Shown: one piece after another, positions 25,020-35,830 of the stretch
How positions within the stretch are numbered: the stretch's first letter is position 1
Layout: each line of letters begins with the position of its first letter
Source of the DNA: Liolophura sinensis
Lineage: Eukaryota; Mollusca; Polyplacophora; Chitonida; Chitonidae
Assembly (NCBI RefSeq): GCF_032854445.1
Contig: NC_088296.1
Span: 1 to 64,000 of the forward strand
DNA: 64,000 nucleotides
Direction of reading: 5' to 3'
Program-made: the position numbers and the translations under genes
The notes under the pieces: generated by a model
The model's input: only the letters and a program-made list of their open reading frames with translations
Databases searched by the model: none
What the model was told of the DNA's origin: nothing

Positions 25020-26440
25020 GTTGTTAAGACAGCAATAAACAACAATACGTGATCAAGCTAATATGTTCGGGCTTTGTGTACCGCAGGCGACACTTCACCG
25101 CCAGTTCCTGACCTTTAACATAACTCTGCATAAGGCCTTTCAAGGTCAAAGCTTCATAAACAATAACGTAGAGGCCCTCCCATCAACCTGTATACATGTG
25201 GTGACAAGATCGACATAATTAAACAGTATGAGCCTGAACCCAATCCAGTCGTTTTCCGTCAGAAGGAAATATCCAGACTGTCTATCGATGGTGATACAGG
25301 TTCATACACAGGCTGATGGTAGAGTCTGTACGAGGACACGCACCAGTTGTCAGACAGTAACTAACATCACTGCTTTATATTACCTATTGCTGCTTAAGAC
25401 ATGGTGTTAGGGGCGTGTAATTGGTTACTATATACGTATTCACATAAACAGTTAGAAACAAACCTTGACTGAGATAAATGGACATGGGGTCGTATTTCAC
25501 AGGTTACCTGTGACCATTTGTCAGCTATAACACTGTCGTTGCTGCTCTGGTTTTTCTTTCTATGGCGTACGTCTTGACTATATTGTGCCAGTGTGAGACG
25601 ATCCAACCAACTAAGCAGTGTCTGATAGTCGGTAAAACGATCAAGTAAAGACAACTACCTAGCTGAATAAATATTTCCACCCCAAATATATATATATACC
25701 CCGTTTTAAAAGACTTACCTGTCGACACAAATACCACCCTGCTTTACAATTCAATGCAAATAAACAGATTGATATGGTAGATACTTAGTTCTCAGAACTG
25801 TACGTTATCCATTCAGGGAGATCCCTCATGGTCTTTGTACACATTTGTACTATGTGACATCCCAACAATGGTTTGCACAGCTCGCCTGTAACTTTACATC
25901 CAAAATTTCAAACTGATCAGTTTCCTACAAAATGACCTCAAGAGACAGGTTCATATCATATGTAAGCGTTATCACAAACAGAAAATATAACTGAGAACCG
26001 TTGGGTGGATTTTCTGAAACCAGTATAATGAGATTACATCTACAACAGTTGCCCACTGAATTCAAGCGGCATTACTCCCATGGAGTCTCCGGCTTGAAAT
26101 TCGGCCTCTGGGCAACATTGTCGTCAAAAAGGCAACTGACCTAAAGCTCTCCCGTATGGACCCTGTAATTATAATAGACCCATATCGTGGAGTGCCTGCT
26201 CCCTGGGTTGCGACCCTTAATGGAAGAGAACGGGATCCCAGTGTCTGAGGGCAGGCTGGATTTGCGAGATTTTCAATACCAACATTGAACATGGCTCTTA
26301 CAGAGATAGAGACAGGAGGTCGGATTGGCCCAGTTCGACCAACACGCTGGAGCAGATATGCCCCGAACTGAAATCTCAAGGGGTTGTAAATGTCAATTGA
26401 TTCACAAAGCAAAAAACTGACAGTAACAGCAAACACAGTA
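25020..26440 (-). repeat. Upstream module copy 3, with 5'-exon-like donor
   Basis: Longest copy near gene A. It carries the motif TCAAGGTCA at 25140-25148 and the minus-strand junction TGTCGACAG then GTAAGT (GT at 25718-25717). Its far end again has attcaagcggcatta (near 26061). The 124-codon open frame at 26062-26436 is not preserved in the other copies and is not called. Confidence 0.6.
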
Positions 26441-29400
26441 AGTACATATTAACATTTAATAAACCTTGTGTTTCTCACTTAATCTCAGTTTGCCAGCACA
26501 GTGTTCAAGTACATTTTATCTGGCCCAAACATGTGCTACCATTTTGGTTTATTTTGATTGTTTTCCTTACCATATCAAAAACCATTAAGCGGCTTGTGTT
26601 TTCAACTTATTCCAGCCACGATGTTCCAATGTGCAGAAAAGGGACATGAGGGTTTGACAGTACTAAAGCAAACAAATGTTCCAATTGTGGCCTCTTCTGC
26701 AGTCTGCTCTCTATTTATATAAGTGATTCATGTCATTTGCCTATAAACTCAAAACAATGTTACTTTTCAGGTAGCACGTAGCCCCATCTGTTCCTCAGGT
26801 ACTCTCCTGAAAACCTAATTTGCCAATGTGGTACGAGATTATCCACATCAAAAATTTCACAAAAAGGATCTAATCAGCATAGTAGTAAACCTAGTGACCC
26901 TTCAGACCAGCTGAGGCCACCAGATCCGGTGTGAATTGTCCCCTAAGCTGCTCTTACGGTTTGTTTGTAAACAGCGTTTGACAAGCTGGGTCGGAATGGC
27001 AAACTGTTGAGTATGGGGGAGAGAGAAATGATTACAAAATATCTTTTCATACACCAGGTAAATCAGAACTGGCAGGTATGGACTCTGGTTAAAAATCGAA
27101 GTACCGCCAATCAAATAGCGCATGCAGACCCTCACATGGTCTCTGTCTTGCCCATAAAGCTTCAGGAAAATGCGAAATGCTCTCTTAAAAGGTACGTGCT
27201 ATATTTAACACCGCAAAGATCAGGAAGTTTGACTGTACAAGAGTTACCTGTATCTGACCAGATTTATTACGTGTTAATGTTTTAACACTTTTTATAGGTA
27301 TTAACATTCCCTCTCCTTTAAAACTGCTAACTTCTGTAAAACTCTGTTCTAACAGTTGGTTCTAGTTATTGATTAGCCAACTTTGTTATTGGAGTTGTGA
27401 TGTGAACACTCCCACAAGCGGTAACACATGAACACTTCATAAAGTGGTCAGACACACTCTTATATGCTGGGACATTTACAATGTTAAATGTAAGACTATA
27501 GTGTTTAGAGTGTGAACGTCCTTCCACCACCGTGGGCCGCCTTACCAGCTACATGTCTCCTCGATTCCAGACACAGGATTTCATAAACCTTCATTACATA
27601 CAGTAAGTCAACTGACCCTGAGATGAGAGTGGGCATAGCTCATAAACAAAAGGCTCTAAGCCGACATTATCACTCTTTATGGTTGAACGAAAAGATAAAT
27701 ATGCAAAAAAAAAAATTCCCAAGAAATATATGGCAGAAAATGCGCCCGGGATATATGTAGGATTAGAGCGTCCTGGGCCAAGTCGGTTCCTGGACACTCA
27801 CCAGGTGTTGTACCGGATAATTGTAGAAATGCTTTAGGCAGGAGAGGAAATTATTTTGTTCATCACGCATAACACAAAATATGTCTCAGACAAGTCTGTC
27901 TATAACGTGTAAACCTCCTGGAGAGCACCTTGCGCCCTTTCATTACTGAAAACTGTTGACTGCTTTTTTTGTATGATTCTTTTTTAATTTTATACATCAC
28001 TTACTTTCTTAGTTCTTTGTTTGTGTTAAGCATCGTTATGAGAACTGGATTTGTCATTATTGACATGAAACATCCATATTGGCTATGACTGGTATACCAC
28101 TTTGTTTCTATGTTTCCACGCATGGATACAATCAGCAAACTTTATGAATATTTATAAATAAACAAAAAAAAAAGGATTCAGCTGTTTCCTCTGCTGGTTT
28201 CATATTTTAAATTTATTTCCCAGAAATCACATAAAAAGAGCCCCCGGTTGTGTGAAATACGCCGGGCTTGTTAACATGCAGGAGTTCTGCTAATGTAGAT
28301 TCCCATCACAGATGCTAAGAGGTTTCGTCATCCTTGAATGTTTCATCATCTCGCGAGCTTACTTAAGCCAGAACTGCCGGGGCCAAGGGGGATCAGGGAC
28401 TCTCGAATGTTGCACCAGAACAGACGACCCCTACAGGGATTTTGTAGCGATGTCCATGAGCATAAACTCAGAAATGTCATACATTATGGACAAATAAGAT
28501 TTTGATTTAAAAGCAGTTTTATTAACAGCCAATGAGAAAAGCCAATCCGAACAGCTATGATACTTGGGCAGCGTTGGCGGTGATAGGGAACTGGCCGTAT
28601 ATAACGATCATGTCAGTCGTGTGTGCTATAGCACGATCTAACCAGGACGACACAAGCAAGGCTTTGGGTGATGATGTTCAACGGTTGGTGACTCAGCGCA
28701 TGCGCCTGTAAAACTCACATCACATTGAGCCAAAAACATTGGTATGTATAATAAGGTCTATGAGCTTTAAACATATTTACCATATTCAACAATTAAGATT
28801 ATAGTTTTATCTGACTGACTCCTTTAATCATGTCCTCTGCCTTCTCAGCGATCATGACGGTCGCAGCGTTGGTGTTTCTGGACCTGATTTCCGGTATCAC
28901 AGAAGCGACGGGACACGCAGACGACCGATCCCTTTTACCCTGAAACACAAACCAAAACTAAGATATATTTCACAAGCAGGCGATGTTATCTGAACAGTGT
29001 ATATTACAGCGCCCCCAGTAAACCAACCCCGAAACTATCGCAATCTCCTGAGAGAGAATGACGTAATAAATGTTTGGTGTGACTATCTGGTTATTGTGAT
29101 ATCGTAGCTGTAAGACGCGATGGAAAGCAAATTCCAGCAGGCTCCTTGGACCGAGGTTGTAAACAAAATCCGGTGCAGGGCAAAAGCAGCCATATCTTTG
29201 GCTGCTGGCAGAGGGTCAGTAGATAAGAACACATTATCAGTTTTGTGTCTTGATTAATAATAGTCATGTTTGTCCAAGTCATCGGTTAGCAGGAGATTCA
29301 AACTCTACACTGTATAGGGTATGACGTCATCACTGGTTGACAAGGACACCATGGATCTAATGTTTGTTATAATGTAGAAAGATCTCGTCTTAATTCACCG

Positions 29401-29690
29401 TCGGTACCGAGTTACAACTGTGGGGTTGTTCCCCGCTTTTCAATCCGTTACACCCTCCCACAAGTTTCCAGTACTTATTTTAAAACCAATTCATCATATT
29501 TAATGGGGTGCTCCTTCATGTCCGTATCAAGACGGCCCAAAGCTGTGAACTCATTTGCTCTGTTCCCTAATACGTCACAATTATCGGTGACGTGTGATCA
29601 TAAAACATATATAAAGTACACACATACAGCAGCGTCAGAATAAACGGTAGCGCTCAACTGTCATTTGAAACTTCTGCGCAGCTCGTTCAC
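26441..29690. other. Mostly unique DNA, no gene recognised
   Basis: Contains a relic of the second short SINE-like family at about 26555-26665 (aaaccattaagcggcttgtg, then cagccacgatgttccaa). No exon chain or known protein was recognised. Two small open frames (28312-28497 and about 28829-28942) begin with hydrophobic residues but lack supporting context. Confidence 0.5.
29571..29645 (+). promoter_or_regulatory. Promoter-like cluster: two CRE-like sites and a TATA box
   Basis: TACGTCA at 29571-29577 and TGACGTG at 29588-29594 are followed by TATATAAA at 29608-29615; a start would be expected near 29640. No coding exon follows on the plus strand: a SINE-like element begins at 29692. It may be a remnant or a chance arrangement. 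Confidence 0.25.
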
Positions 29691-29691
29691 C

Positions 29692-29782
29692 GAATAAATG
29701 AATAAATGAATAATTATGGCTTAACGCCACATCGGCAATATCAAAGCCATATCGTGGCGAGAACAAGTTAAAAACAAGTCAC
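29692..29782 (-). mobile_element. Short SINE-like element, second family
   Basis: Reverse copy: tgaataattatggcttaacg, then ccacatcggcaatatc and a gtggcgagaacaagtt end. A near copy lies at 31548-31640, and forward copies at 48790-48897 and 59665-59770. Its terminal block resembles the LINE 3' tail at 34310-34375. Confidence 0.65.
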
Positions 29783-30481
29783 ATATCAATTTGGATGTTT
29801 CGGACTTCTACGTCCAATTTTGACCAACCTATTACTGCTATTTCAAGATTGGGTTTAATCTGTACTTGGAACTTGTTTTGTTTTGTTTTTTTCAGAACGG
29901 TTCATCATTTTTAGTTAGAAGTCACTGTGGTAAAGTGGTCAAAGGCGGTATTTTATCTTTCTGGGTTAAGTAAGTGCTGCAAGTAACTGAGGTAAATTGG
30001 TCATAGGTCTATTTCACCGTTCTGGGTTCAAACAACTGCAACAAGTACATAAGGTACATTGACCAAACGCCTTATTTCACCGGCTATGTGTGACCATTTG
30101 TCAACTACCATATTGTTGAATGAAGGAAGTTTAAGGATCCATATGAATTGTTGGATTTCAATTTGACTGTTGTTCAACACCACATTTAACTACCATCCAC
30201 GTTATGACGGCAGTTAAGTTTGTAAAACGAGCAAGTACGATATCTAGCACTTTAAAATACACCACATGAGAATTAGAAATGTCGATGAAAGTTGTGTCCA
30301 AAATGACGACTGCAGGCAAAACTACTGTGATTTTACACGGAACGCTGTTGTATAGGAACGGGAAGGTATAACAGAATACAGTATGACCAGATGACTGTGT
30401 TAGTTTTAACTCGTATTAACCTATGTGCACAGATATAGCGGAAGTCTGATTAAATCAAGTCCCAGGATTATATTCAGATAT
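29783..30481. other. Gene-free stretch
   Basis: AT-rich sequence with internal similarity around gaggtaaattggtca and aaggtacattgacca, suggesting a small diverged tandem repeat. No gene recognised. Confidence 0.4.
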
Positions 30482-30684
30482 GGGGCCTCCGTGGATCAGT
30501 TGGTGAGCGCGCTAGAGTAGCGTAATGACCGAGCAGCCTCTCGCCAATGCGGTCGCTGTGAGTTTAAGTTCAGCTCATGCTGGCTTCCTCTCCGGCCGTA
30601 GAAGGAAAGGTCTGTGGGTTTCCCCCGGGCTCTGCCCGGTTTCCTCCATAATGCTGGCCGCCGTCGTAAAAGTGAAATAAATAT
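30482..30684 (+). mobile_element. tRNA-derived SINE
   Basis: Forward copy with the head ggggcctccgtggatcagtt, B-box-like ggtcgctgtgagtttaagtt, and tail cgtcgtaaaagtgaaataaa. It directly abuts the GMC oxidoreductase relic and probably truncates it. Confidence 0.85.
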
Positions 30685-30912
30685 ATTCAGACATACCCGA
30701 TTTTTGCTGCCTGAGAACGAATGCTTCAGGGGCACGGACCTATTGGATCAGGCTAGAAAGCTTCTGATCAATGTCCCGCACTACGCCGGAATTTGCACAT
30801 CCGGGAACTCTCCATCGTCATTTTCCGCCTCAAGCAGCAGAACGGTCCGTGCCTCGTTTTCAAGTAATCGATTGGCCAGAACAGCGAATATTACCGCTAC
30901 CATAAAGCATAT
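30685..30912 (-). pseudogene. GMC oxidoreductase exon relic
   Basis: The minus strand reads AVLANRLLENEARTVLLLEA, then ENDDGEFPDVQIPA, a stop, CGTLIRSFLA, a second stop, then SNRSVPLKHSFSGSKNR. This follows the N-terminal FAD-binding region of choline/glucose dehydrogenase-type GMC oxidoreductases, where VLANRL, LLLEAG, IP and the VPQKH region occur in this order. The two in-frame TAG/TGA stops and the SINE at its end show it is dead. Similarity was judged by eye. Confidence 0.6.
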
Positions 30913-31547
30913 GTTTTATCGGCACGTGGCGATTTGCGACCACAGCCCTTCTATGCGACTACTTGTTACTAATACGACACTTACGACACTTTACATGAGA
31001 AAGTTTTTTTCATACCAGGGGAGACTAAGTTTGCAGCACGAGTTGGAGAACTAAGAGGGATGTACTCGGTGGTTTTAGAATACTTTGGAAAATTGACTGA
31101 CTTAATTTACTTGTAAACCATATGTGTCACATTCATCTAGATATCAGAATTTAGTCCAGTACCTAGACCCTTGTTACCTCCCCTGTTCCAACAATATAAT
31201 GTCTAGTATTGACTACCTGCATTCCACAACTTGCAACTAGAGATATTTTCTAGGCAGTGGCGCTACATTCAAAATTAAAGGCATCTAGGACAGCGCAATC
31301 GTTTGGGAATTCTCCTGTCAAAAGCAATACTGTGCTAAGACATCACATGTGCTCGTATCGTTTTCGTTTTCGCTGTGGGGGAATCCCGTCTAGGTTTAAC
31401 ACGAGACGGATATGTAGGCCTACGTGGACATGGTTGGCAACACAACTGTGACAACCCCATGAAATGTTATTGAAGATATTTTCCTTCTTCGGGTAGGAAA
31501 TAATTCCCAAAATGAGAGATTGTCCGTGTCCCTTTGGCAAATTAATA
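30913..31547. other. Gene-free stretch
   Basis: No gene, known repeat or RNA recognised. Confidence 0.4.
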
Positions 31548-31640
31548 CAGAATGAAAGAATGAATGCATGAATGATTATGGCTTAACGCCACATCGGCAA
31601 TATCTTGGAAATATCGCGGGGAGAACAACTTAAAAACACG
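31548..31640 (-). mobile_element. Short SINE-like element, second family
   Basis: gaatgattatggcttaacgc followed by cacatcggcaatatc and ggggagaacaacttaaaaac, closely matching 29692-29782. Confidence 0.65.
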
Positions 31641-31892
31641 AGGCAGTGCAACTCTTAGATATAGTAGTGAAAACATCCAACATGAATGAAAAATGTTTGG
31701 ACAAGTTTAAAATCAGATCCAACATTTTTATATACGACTTCCTAGCAGAACTTTTTTAGACCTCACCACAATCTAATTTAGACCTCACCATAGAACGATT
31801 TTAATTTAATAAAATAGATCTTCAGCACTCCACTCGGTGCTAGACACGACCTTGATTATATCGAGAGCCTTTGTACATTTAGCTTTAAGTAT

Positions 31893-32027
31893 TTTTATAT
31901 TTATTTATTTATTTAATTGGTGTTTTACGCCATACTCTAGAATATTTCACTTATACGACGGCCAGCAGCAATATAGTGGGTGAAAACCGGGCAAAACTCG
32001 GGGGAAACCCACGGTCATCCGCAGGTT
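31893..32027 (-). mobile_element. 5'-truncated SINE nested in LINE
   Basis: tatttatttatttaattggt, gttttacgccatactctaga and gggggaaacccacggtcatc mark the SINE. LINE coding remains continue on both sides, so it inserted into the LINE. Confidence 0.85.
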
Positions 32028-32100
32028 AAGTATATTTATATGTGGTCTACAAGATAATTTATTATCCAATATTATACTCCAAAATTTACTTTCACCAACA

Positions 32101-32334
32101 ATTTTAATCTGTTTACCACAAAATTTAGATCGGGTTGAAGATGAAATTTTCGTTTGTTACAAAAATGCATACCAACGATTTTAATCTAAAACCGTTTTCA
32201 ATTGGCCATTTCTCTCAATTTTAATCTGTTTACCACAAAATTTAGATCGGGTTGAAGATGAAATTTTCGTTTGTTACAAAAATGCATACCAACGATTTTA
32301 ATCTAAAACAGTTTTCAATTGGCCATTTCTCGAT
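32101..32334. repeat. 117 bp tandem duplication inside the LINE
   Basis: Two nearly identical adjacent copies (32101-32217 and 32218-32334), each starting attttaatctgtttaccac. The length is 39 codons exactly, but the host LINE is already broken. Near identity implies a recent event. Confidence 0.9.
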
Positions 32335-33839
32335 TTTATTCAGACAAAGCTAGAACTGACGTTCAATATTATTCATATTTTTAGCTCGGTAGCATATAAG
32401 GATGTCATCAGCATATAAACAACCCTCTGTGTCCGATGTTAAGGATTTTCCTAAGTTAGTTATTTTTATCCTAAACAGAGCTGGTGATAAAATACTGCCC
32501 TGGGGTACACCATTTCCTGCTTATTCGAGTCGGAAAGAGTAGACCCACCCGAACCTGAAACCTACGATCAGATAAAAATTCTGATATGAACATCGGTTAT
32601 CGACATTTAAGACCATATCAGCAAGGTCTTTTAAAATACCATATTTCCATGTGGTGTCGTAGGCCTTGTTCAAGGTCGGAAAATGTCGACACCACATGTT
32701 TATTATTGATAAAACCACGAAAAAAGGTTTCGAATCGAACAAGGTGATCCATAGTAGATGTACCTTGCCGAAAACCACACTGTATATTAGATATTAAATT
32801 GTTGGTGTGAAGAAAACCAAACAAGTCTATCATTAATCATCCGTTCCATAGTCATACGGACACAGCTGGTAAGAGGTATGGGACGGTAATTAGACGGATC
32901 AGTATGATCCTTACCCGGTTTGGCCAGCCGGGATGATACACGCCTCCATCCATGGGGGTTGAAAATTATCAGTTATCCAAATATCATAAGACAGTCCAAG
33001 AGAGTCTCAAGTGGATCAGGTGTAAATGGTTCAGAAACTTATAATATACGTTATCAGGGCCACGTGCAGTATCGTGTGCCAGTAATGCAATTTTAAATCA
33101 GCGATAGTAAAAGGACGGTTATAATTTCTAATTTTTAGCAGAAGTTTTCTCCTTCTGGTTTTTAATATGCTGGAATTCTGAAGTATAATTCTCAGAAAAA
33201 GATTTGTTGAAATTTGTCTCTGCTAATTTATTTGCTATATCAGATGGAAAGTTTAAATATATTATCTTCATCTTTTATAAGCTAGAGTTTTTGCTTTATT
33301 ATGTTTGCCCTTAAGTTTCTGAACCTTGTTCCAGACCTTACGCATGGGTGTTTTTGACGTAGTGTCCAGAAGAAAGTTCCGGCAAAAAGATCGTCTCTTG
33401 GACTTGAGGAATCGACGAGCTTTAGCTCTAAAACTACGAACCTGGTTTAAATTATTATCAGTAGAACAATGATTAAATCTGCGTTCAGCCTTTTTCCGGC
33501 CCTCGAGGACTTTACCACATTCATTGTGGTACGAGGGTTTACTTTTGGAATTGTATTTGTCGAGGTCTTAGATATACTTCTATCGGCAGCTCATTAAACA
33601 AGCTCATTAAATTTTATGGTAGGGTCATCTGCTGCACTGAGAATCTCTGGAGTGATATTAGCCTCGCAGATCATGTCAAAATGTGATCCAATCTGCTTTA
33701 TCGAACGTCCTCCTATCTACGTGTTCTAAAGAAGTAGAAGTGATATGTTTTAGGATAAGAGGAAAATGGTCGCTATCACGAAGCTCACTAGTACTTTTCA
33801 GGAAAAATCAAGGAGAAGTGATTTAATCAATTAAAGGAG

Positions 33840-34375
33840 GAAATATAATTAATTGCACGCTATTTGCCCTGTCACTGGCTATAATTCTTATACACATGGT
33901 AAGTTTCGTAGAGATCAAGTAGTTTTAACCAGATGCCGTATTGGACCTTCTCGTTTGACACACACAGTTATATTCTTGATAGGACAAGTGCTCCCGAGTG
34001 TTTTGATGTGATGCTCAATACGGCATAAAACATATCTTAGTTGACTGTGTAGACTTAGCTCATGTTCGGGAAAAGTTCTGCACAGTCAACACTATATTCG
34101 ATTTATTTTACATCAATGCGGGTGATGCTACCATTAAATATTTCAAGGCCATTGGCCTATATCGCAAAATATATTTTTTTATTCCAAAACATCTTGTGGT
34201 TTACCAGTTTTAACGAGGTTTGTTTTCTTTTAACTGCTTTTAACCATGTTGATCTTTTTGTTTCTATTTTGAATCTTCCCATTATCTTGAAAACCAGCCA
34301 ACACCTCCGAGTGTAAACATGTCATCGCCATGGTATTTCTGAAATATTGCAGAAGTGCCGTTAAGTCATAATCAC
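33840..34375 (+). pseudogene. 5'-truncated LINE, 3' end (unit B boundary)
   Basis: The plus strand reads, with frameshifts, TRCRIGPSRLTH, then a CysHis-like stretch around cagtcaactaagatat, then AGDATIKYFKAIGLYRKIYF-like sequence, typical of Jockey-type ORF2 C-termini, followed by the 3' tail ending tcattcattt. Positions 34242 onward match the window start, so the duplication runs through this element. Confidence 0.65.
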
Positions 34376-34589
34376 TCCCTCATTCATTTAGTGTGGTCTT
34401 TTTGTTATAATAGAAAACGCTCCGTTGTTGACACTATAAACAATCACAGTTAACATCATACCCCCTCGTAGCAAAAATCATAGTCTTACAAAGACACCAA
34501 AAACCTCTTCAATAATCACCAGCCCCCTCCCCCCTCCCCCACCTGGTGATCAGGTAGCCTAACATTTGGATAAGGTGTAAGAGAGGAAA

Positions 34590-35830
34590 CGTACCACAAC
34601 AGAGAAGATGGGTACTTGTAAAATGTAATGTGTGAACCAGGTGTCATCCAGAGAGGAAACCCATCACACGTTGAAAGATACACGTTAGCACCCAGTATTA
34701 CATGTAGAAAGAGAGAAAAACCAGCTCTCCTGAGAAGATACACATCATTTAATGTGTGAACCCGGTATTAGAGAGATGGGAAATCCATCTCTGCTGTGAA
34801 GATACACATCAGGTAATGTGTGAACCCGGTATTAGAGAGACAGGAAAACCAGCCCTCCTGAAAAGTCACACATCAGGTAATATACGGACAAGGTATCAGA
34901 CAGAGATGAAATCCACGACACCTGAGAAGATATACATCAGGTAATGTGTGGACCCGGTATTAGAGAGATGGGAAAACCATCTCTCCTGAGAAGATACACA
35001 TCAGGTAATGTGTGAACCCGGTATTAGAGAGATGGGAAATCCATCTCTGCTGGGAAGATACACATCAGGTAATGTGTGAACCCGGTATTAGAGAGAGAGC
35101 AAAACCAGCCCTCCTGAAAAGTAAAACATCAGATAATTTCTGGGCCCTATATTACAGAGAGAGGGAAACCATCTCTCTTGAGAAAATACACATCAGGTAA
35201 TGTGTGGACCCGGTATTGCAGATAGAGGGGAAAACCAGCTCTTCAGAGAAAATACACATCAGTAAATGTGTGGGCCCGGTGATAGAAAGAGAGGAAAACC
35301 AGCTCCCCTGAGAAGACAGACATGAGTTAATGTGTGCACCCGGTATTAGAGAGGAAAACCGGTTCTCCAGAGAAAATACACACCAGTCAATATGTTGACC
35401 AGGTATTACAGAGAGAGGAAAACCAGCTCTCCAGAGAAGATACACATCAGTTAATGTGTGGACCCGGTGATAGAAAGAGAGAAAAACCAGCTCTCCAGAG
35501 AAGATACACATCAGTTAATGGGTAGACCTGGTGAAAGAAAGAGAGGAAAACCAGCTCCCTTGGGAAGATACACATCAGTTAATGTGTGACCCCGGTATTA
35601 GAGAGGAAAACCAGCCCTCCTAAGAAAATACACATCATGTAATGTGTTGACCAGGTATTATAGAGAGAGGAAAACCAGCTCTCCAGATAAGATACACATC
35701 AGTTCATGTGTGGGCCGGGTGACAAAAAGAGATGACAACCAGCTCCCCTAAGAAGATACGCATCAGTTAATGTCAGGGCCCGGTATCAGAAAGAGAGGAA
35801 ACTCAGCACTACTGATAACACACCCATGAG
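34590..35830. repeat. Minisatellite, 64 bp units (unit B)
   Basis: About 18-19 units of the family described at 330-2010. It lacks several of the near-identical units of unit A, so copy number changed after duplication. Confidence 0.95.

Larger units (their letters stand above)
31800..33810 (-). pseudogene. Decayed Jockey-like LINE with reverse transcriptase YADD motif
   Basis: The minus strand preserves much of a non-LTR retrotransposon ORF2. In order from 33810 down: HFPLILKHI and KADWI; KVWNKVQKLKGKHNKAK (about 33300); NNLISNIQCGFRQGTSTMDH and LVRFETFFRGF (about 32750); YDTTWKYGILKDLADM; GVPQGSILSPALF; then CLYADDILICY with the catalytic YADD (about 32400); then SSTEWSA near 31850. Several frameshifts and stops are present. 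A SINE and a 117 bp tandem duplication are nested inside. Confidence 0.85.

Noticed and set aside
26062-26436. 124-codon minus-strand open frame in upstream module copy 3
   Set aside because: Other module copies (19600-19920, 62300-62700) do not preserve it, so it is likely fortuitous.
28312-28497. 61-codon plus-strand frame with a hydrophobic start and several Cys
   Set aside because: No recognised family, no clear splice or promoter context, and only one copy; too short to support.
28829-28942. 38-codon plus-strand frame with a signal-like start, and an overlapping minus-strand frame behind a good acceptor (gtgtttcag)
   Set aside because: The two strands compete, neither matches a known protein, and no partner exon was found.
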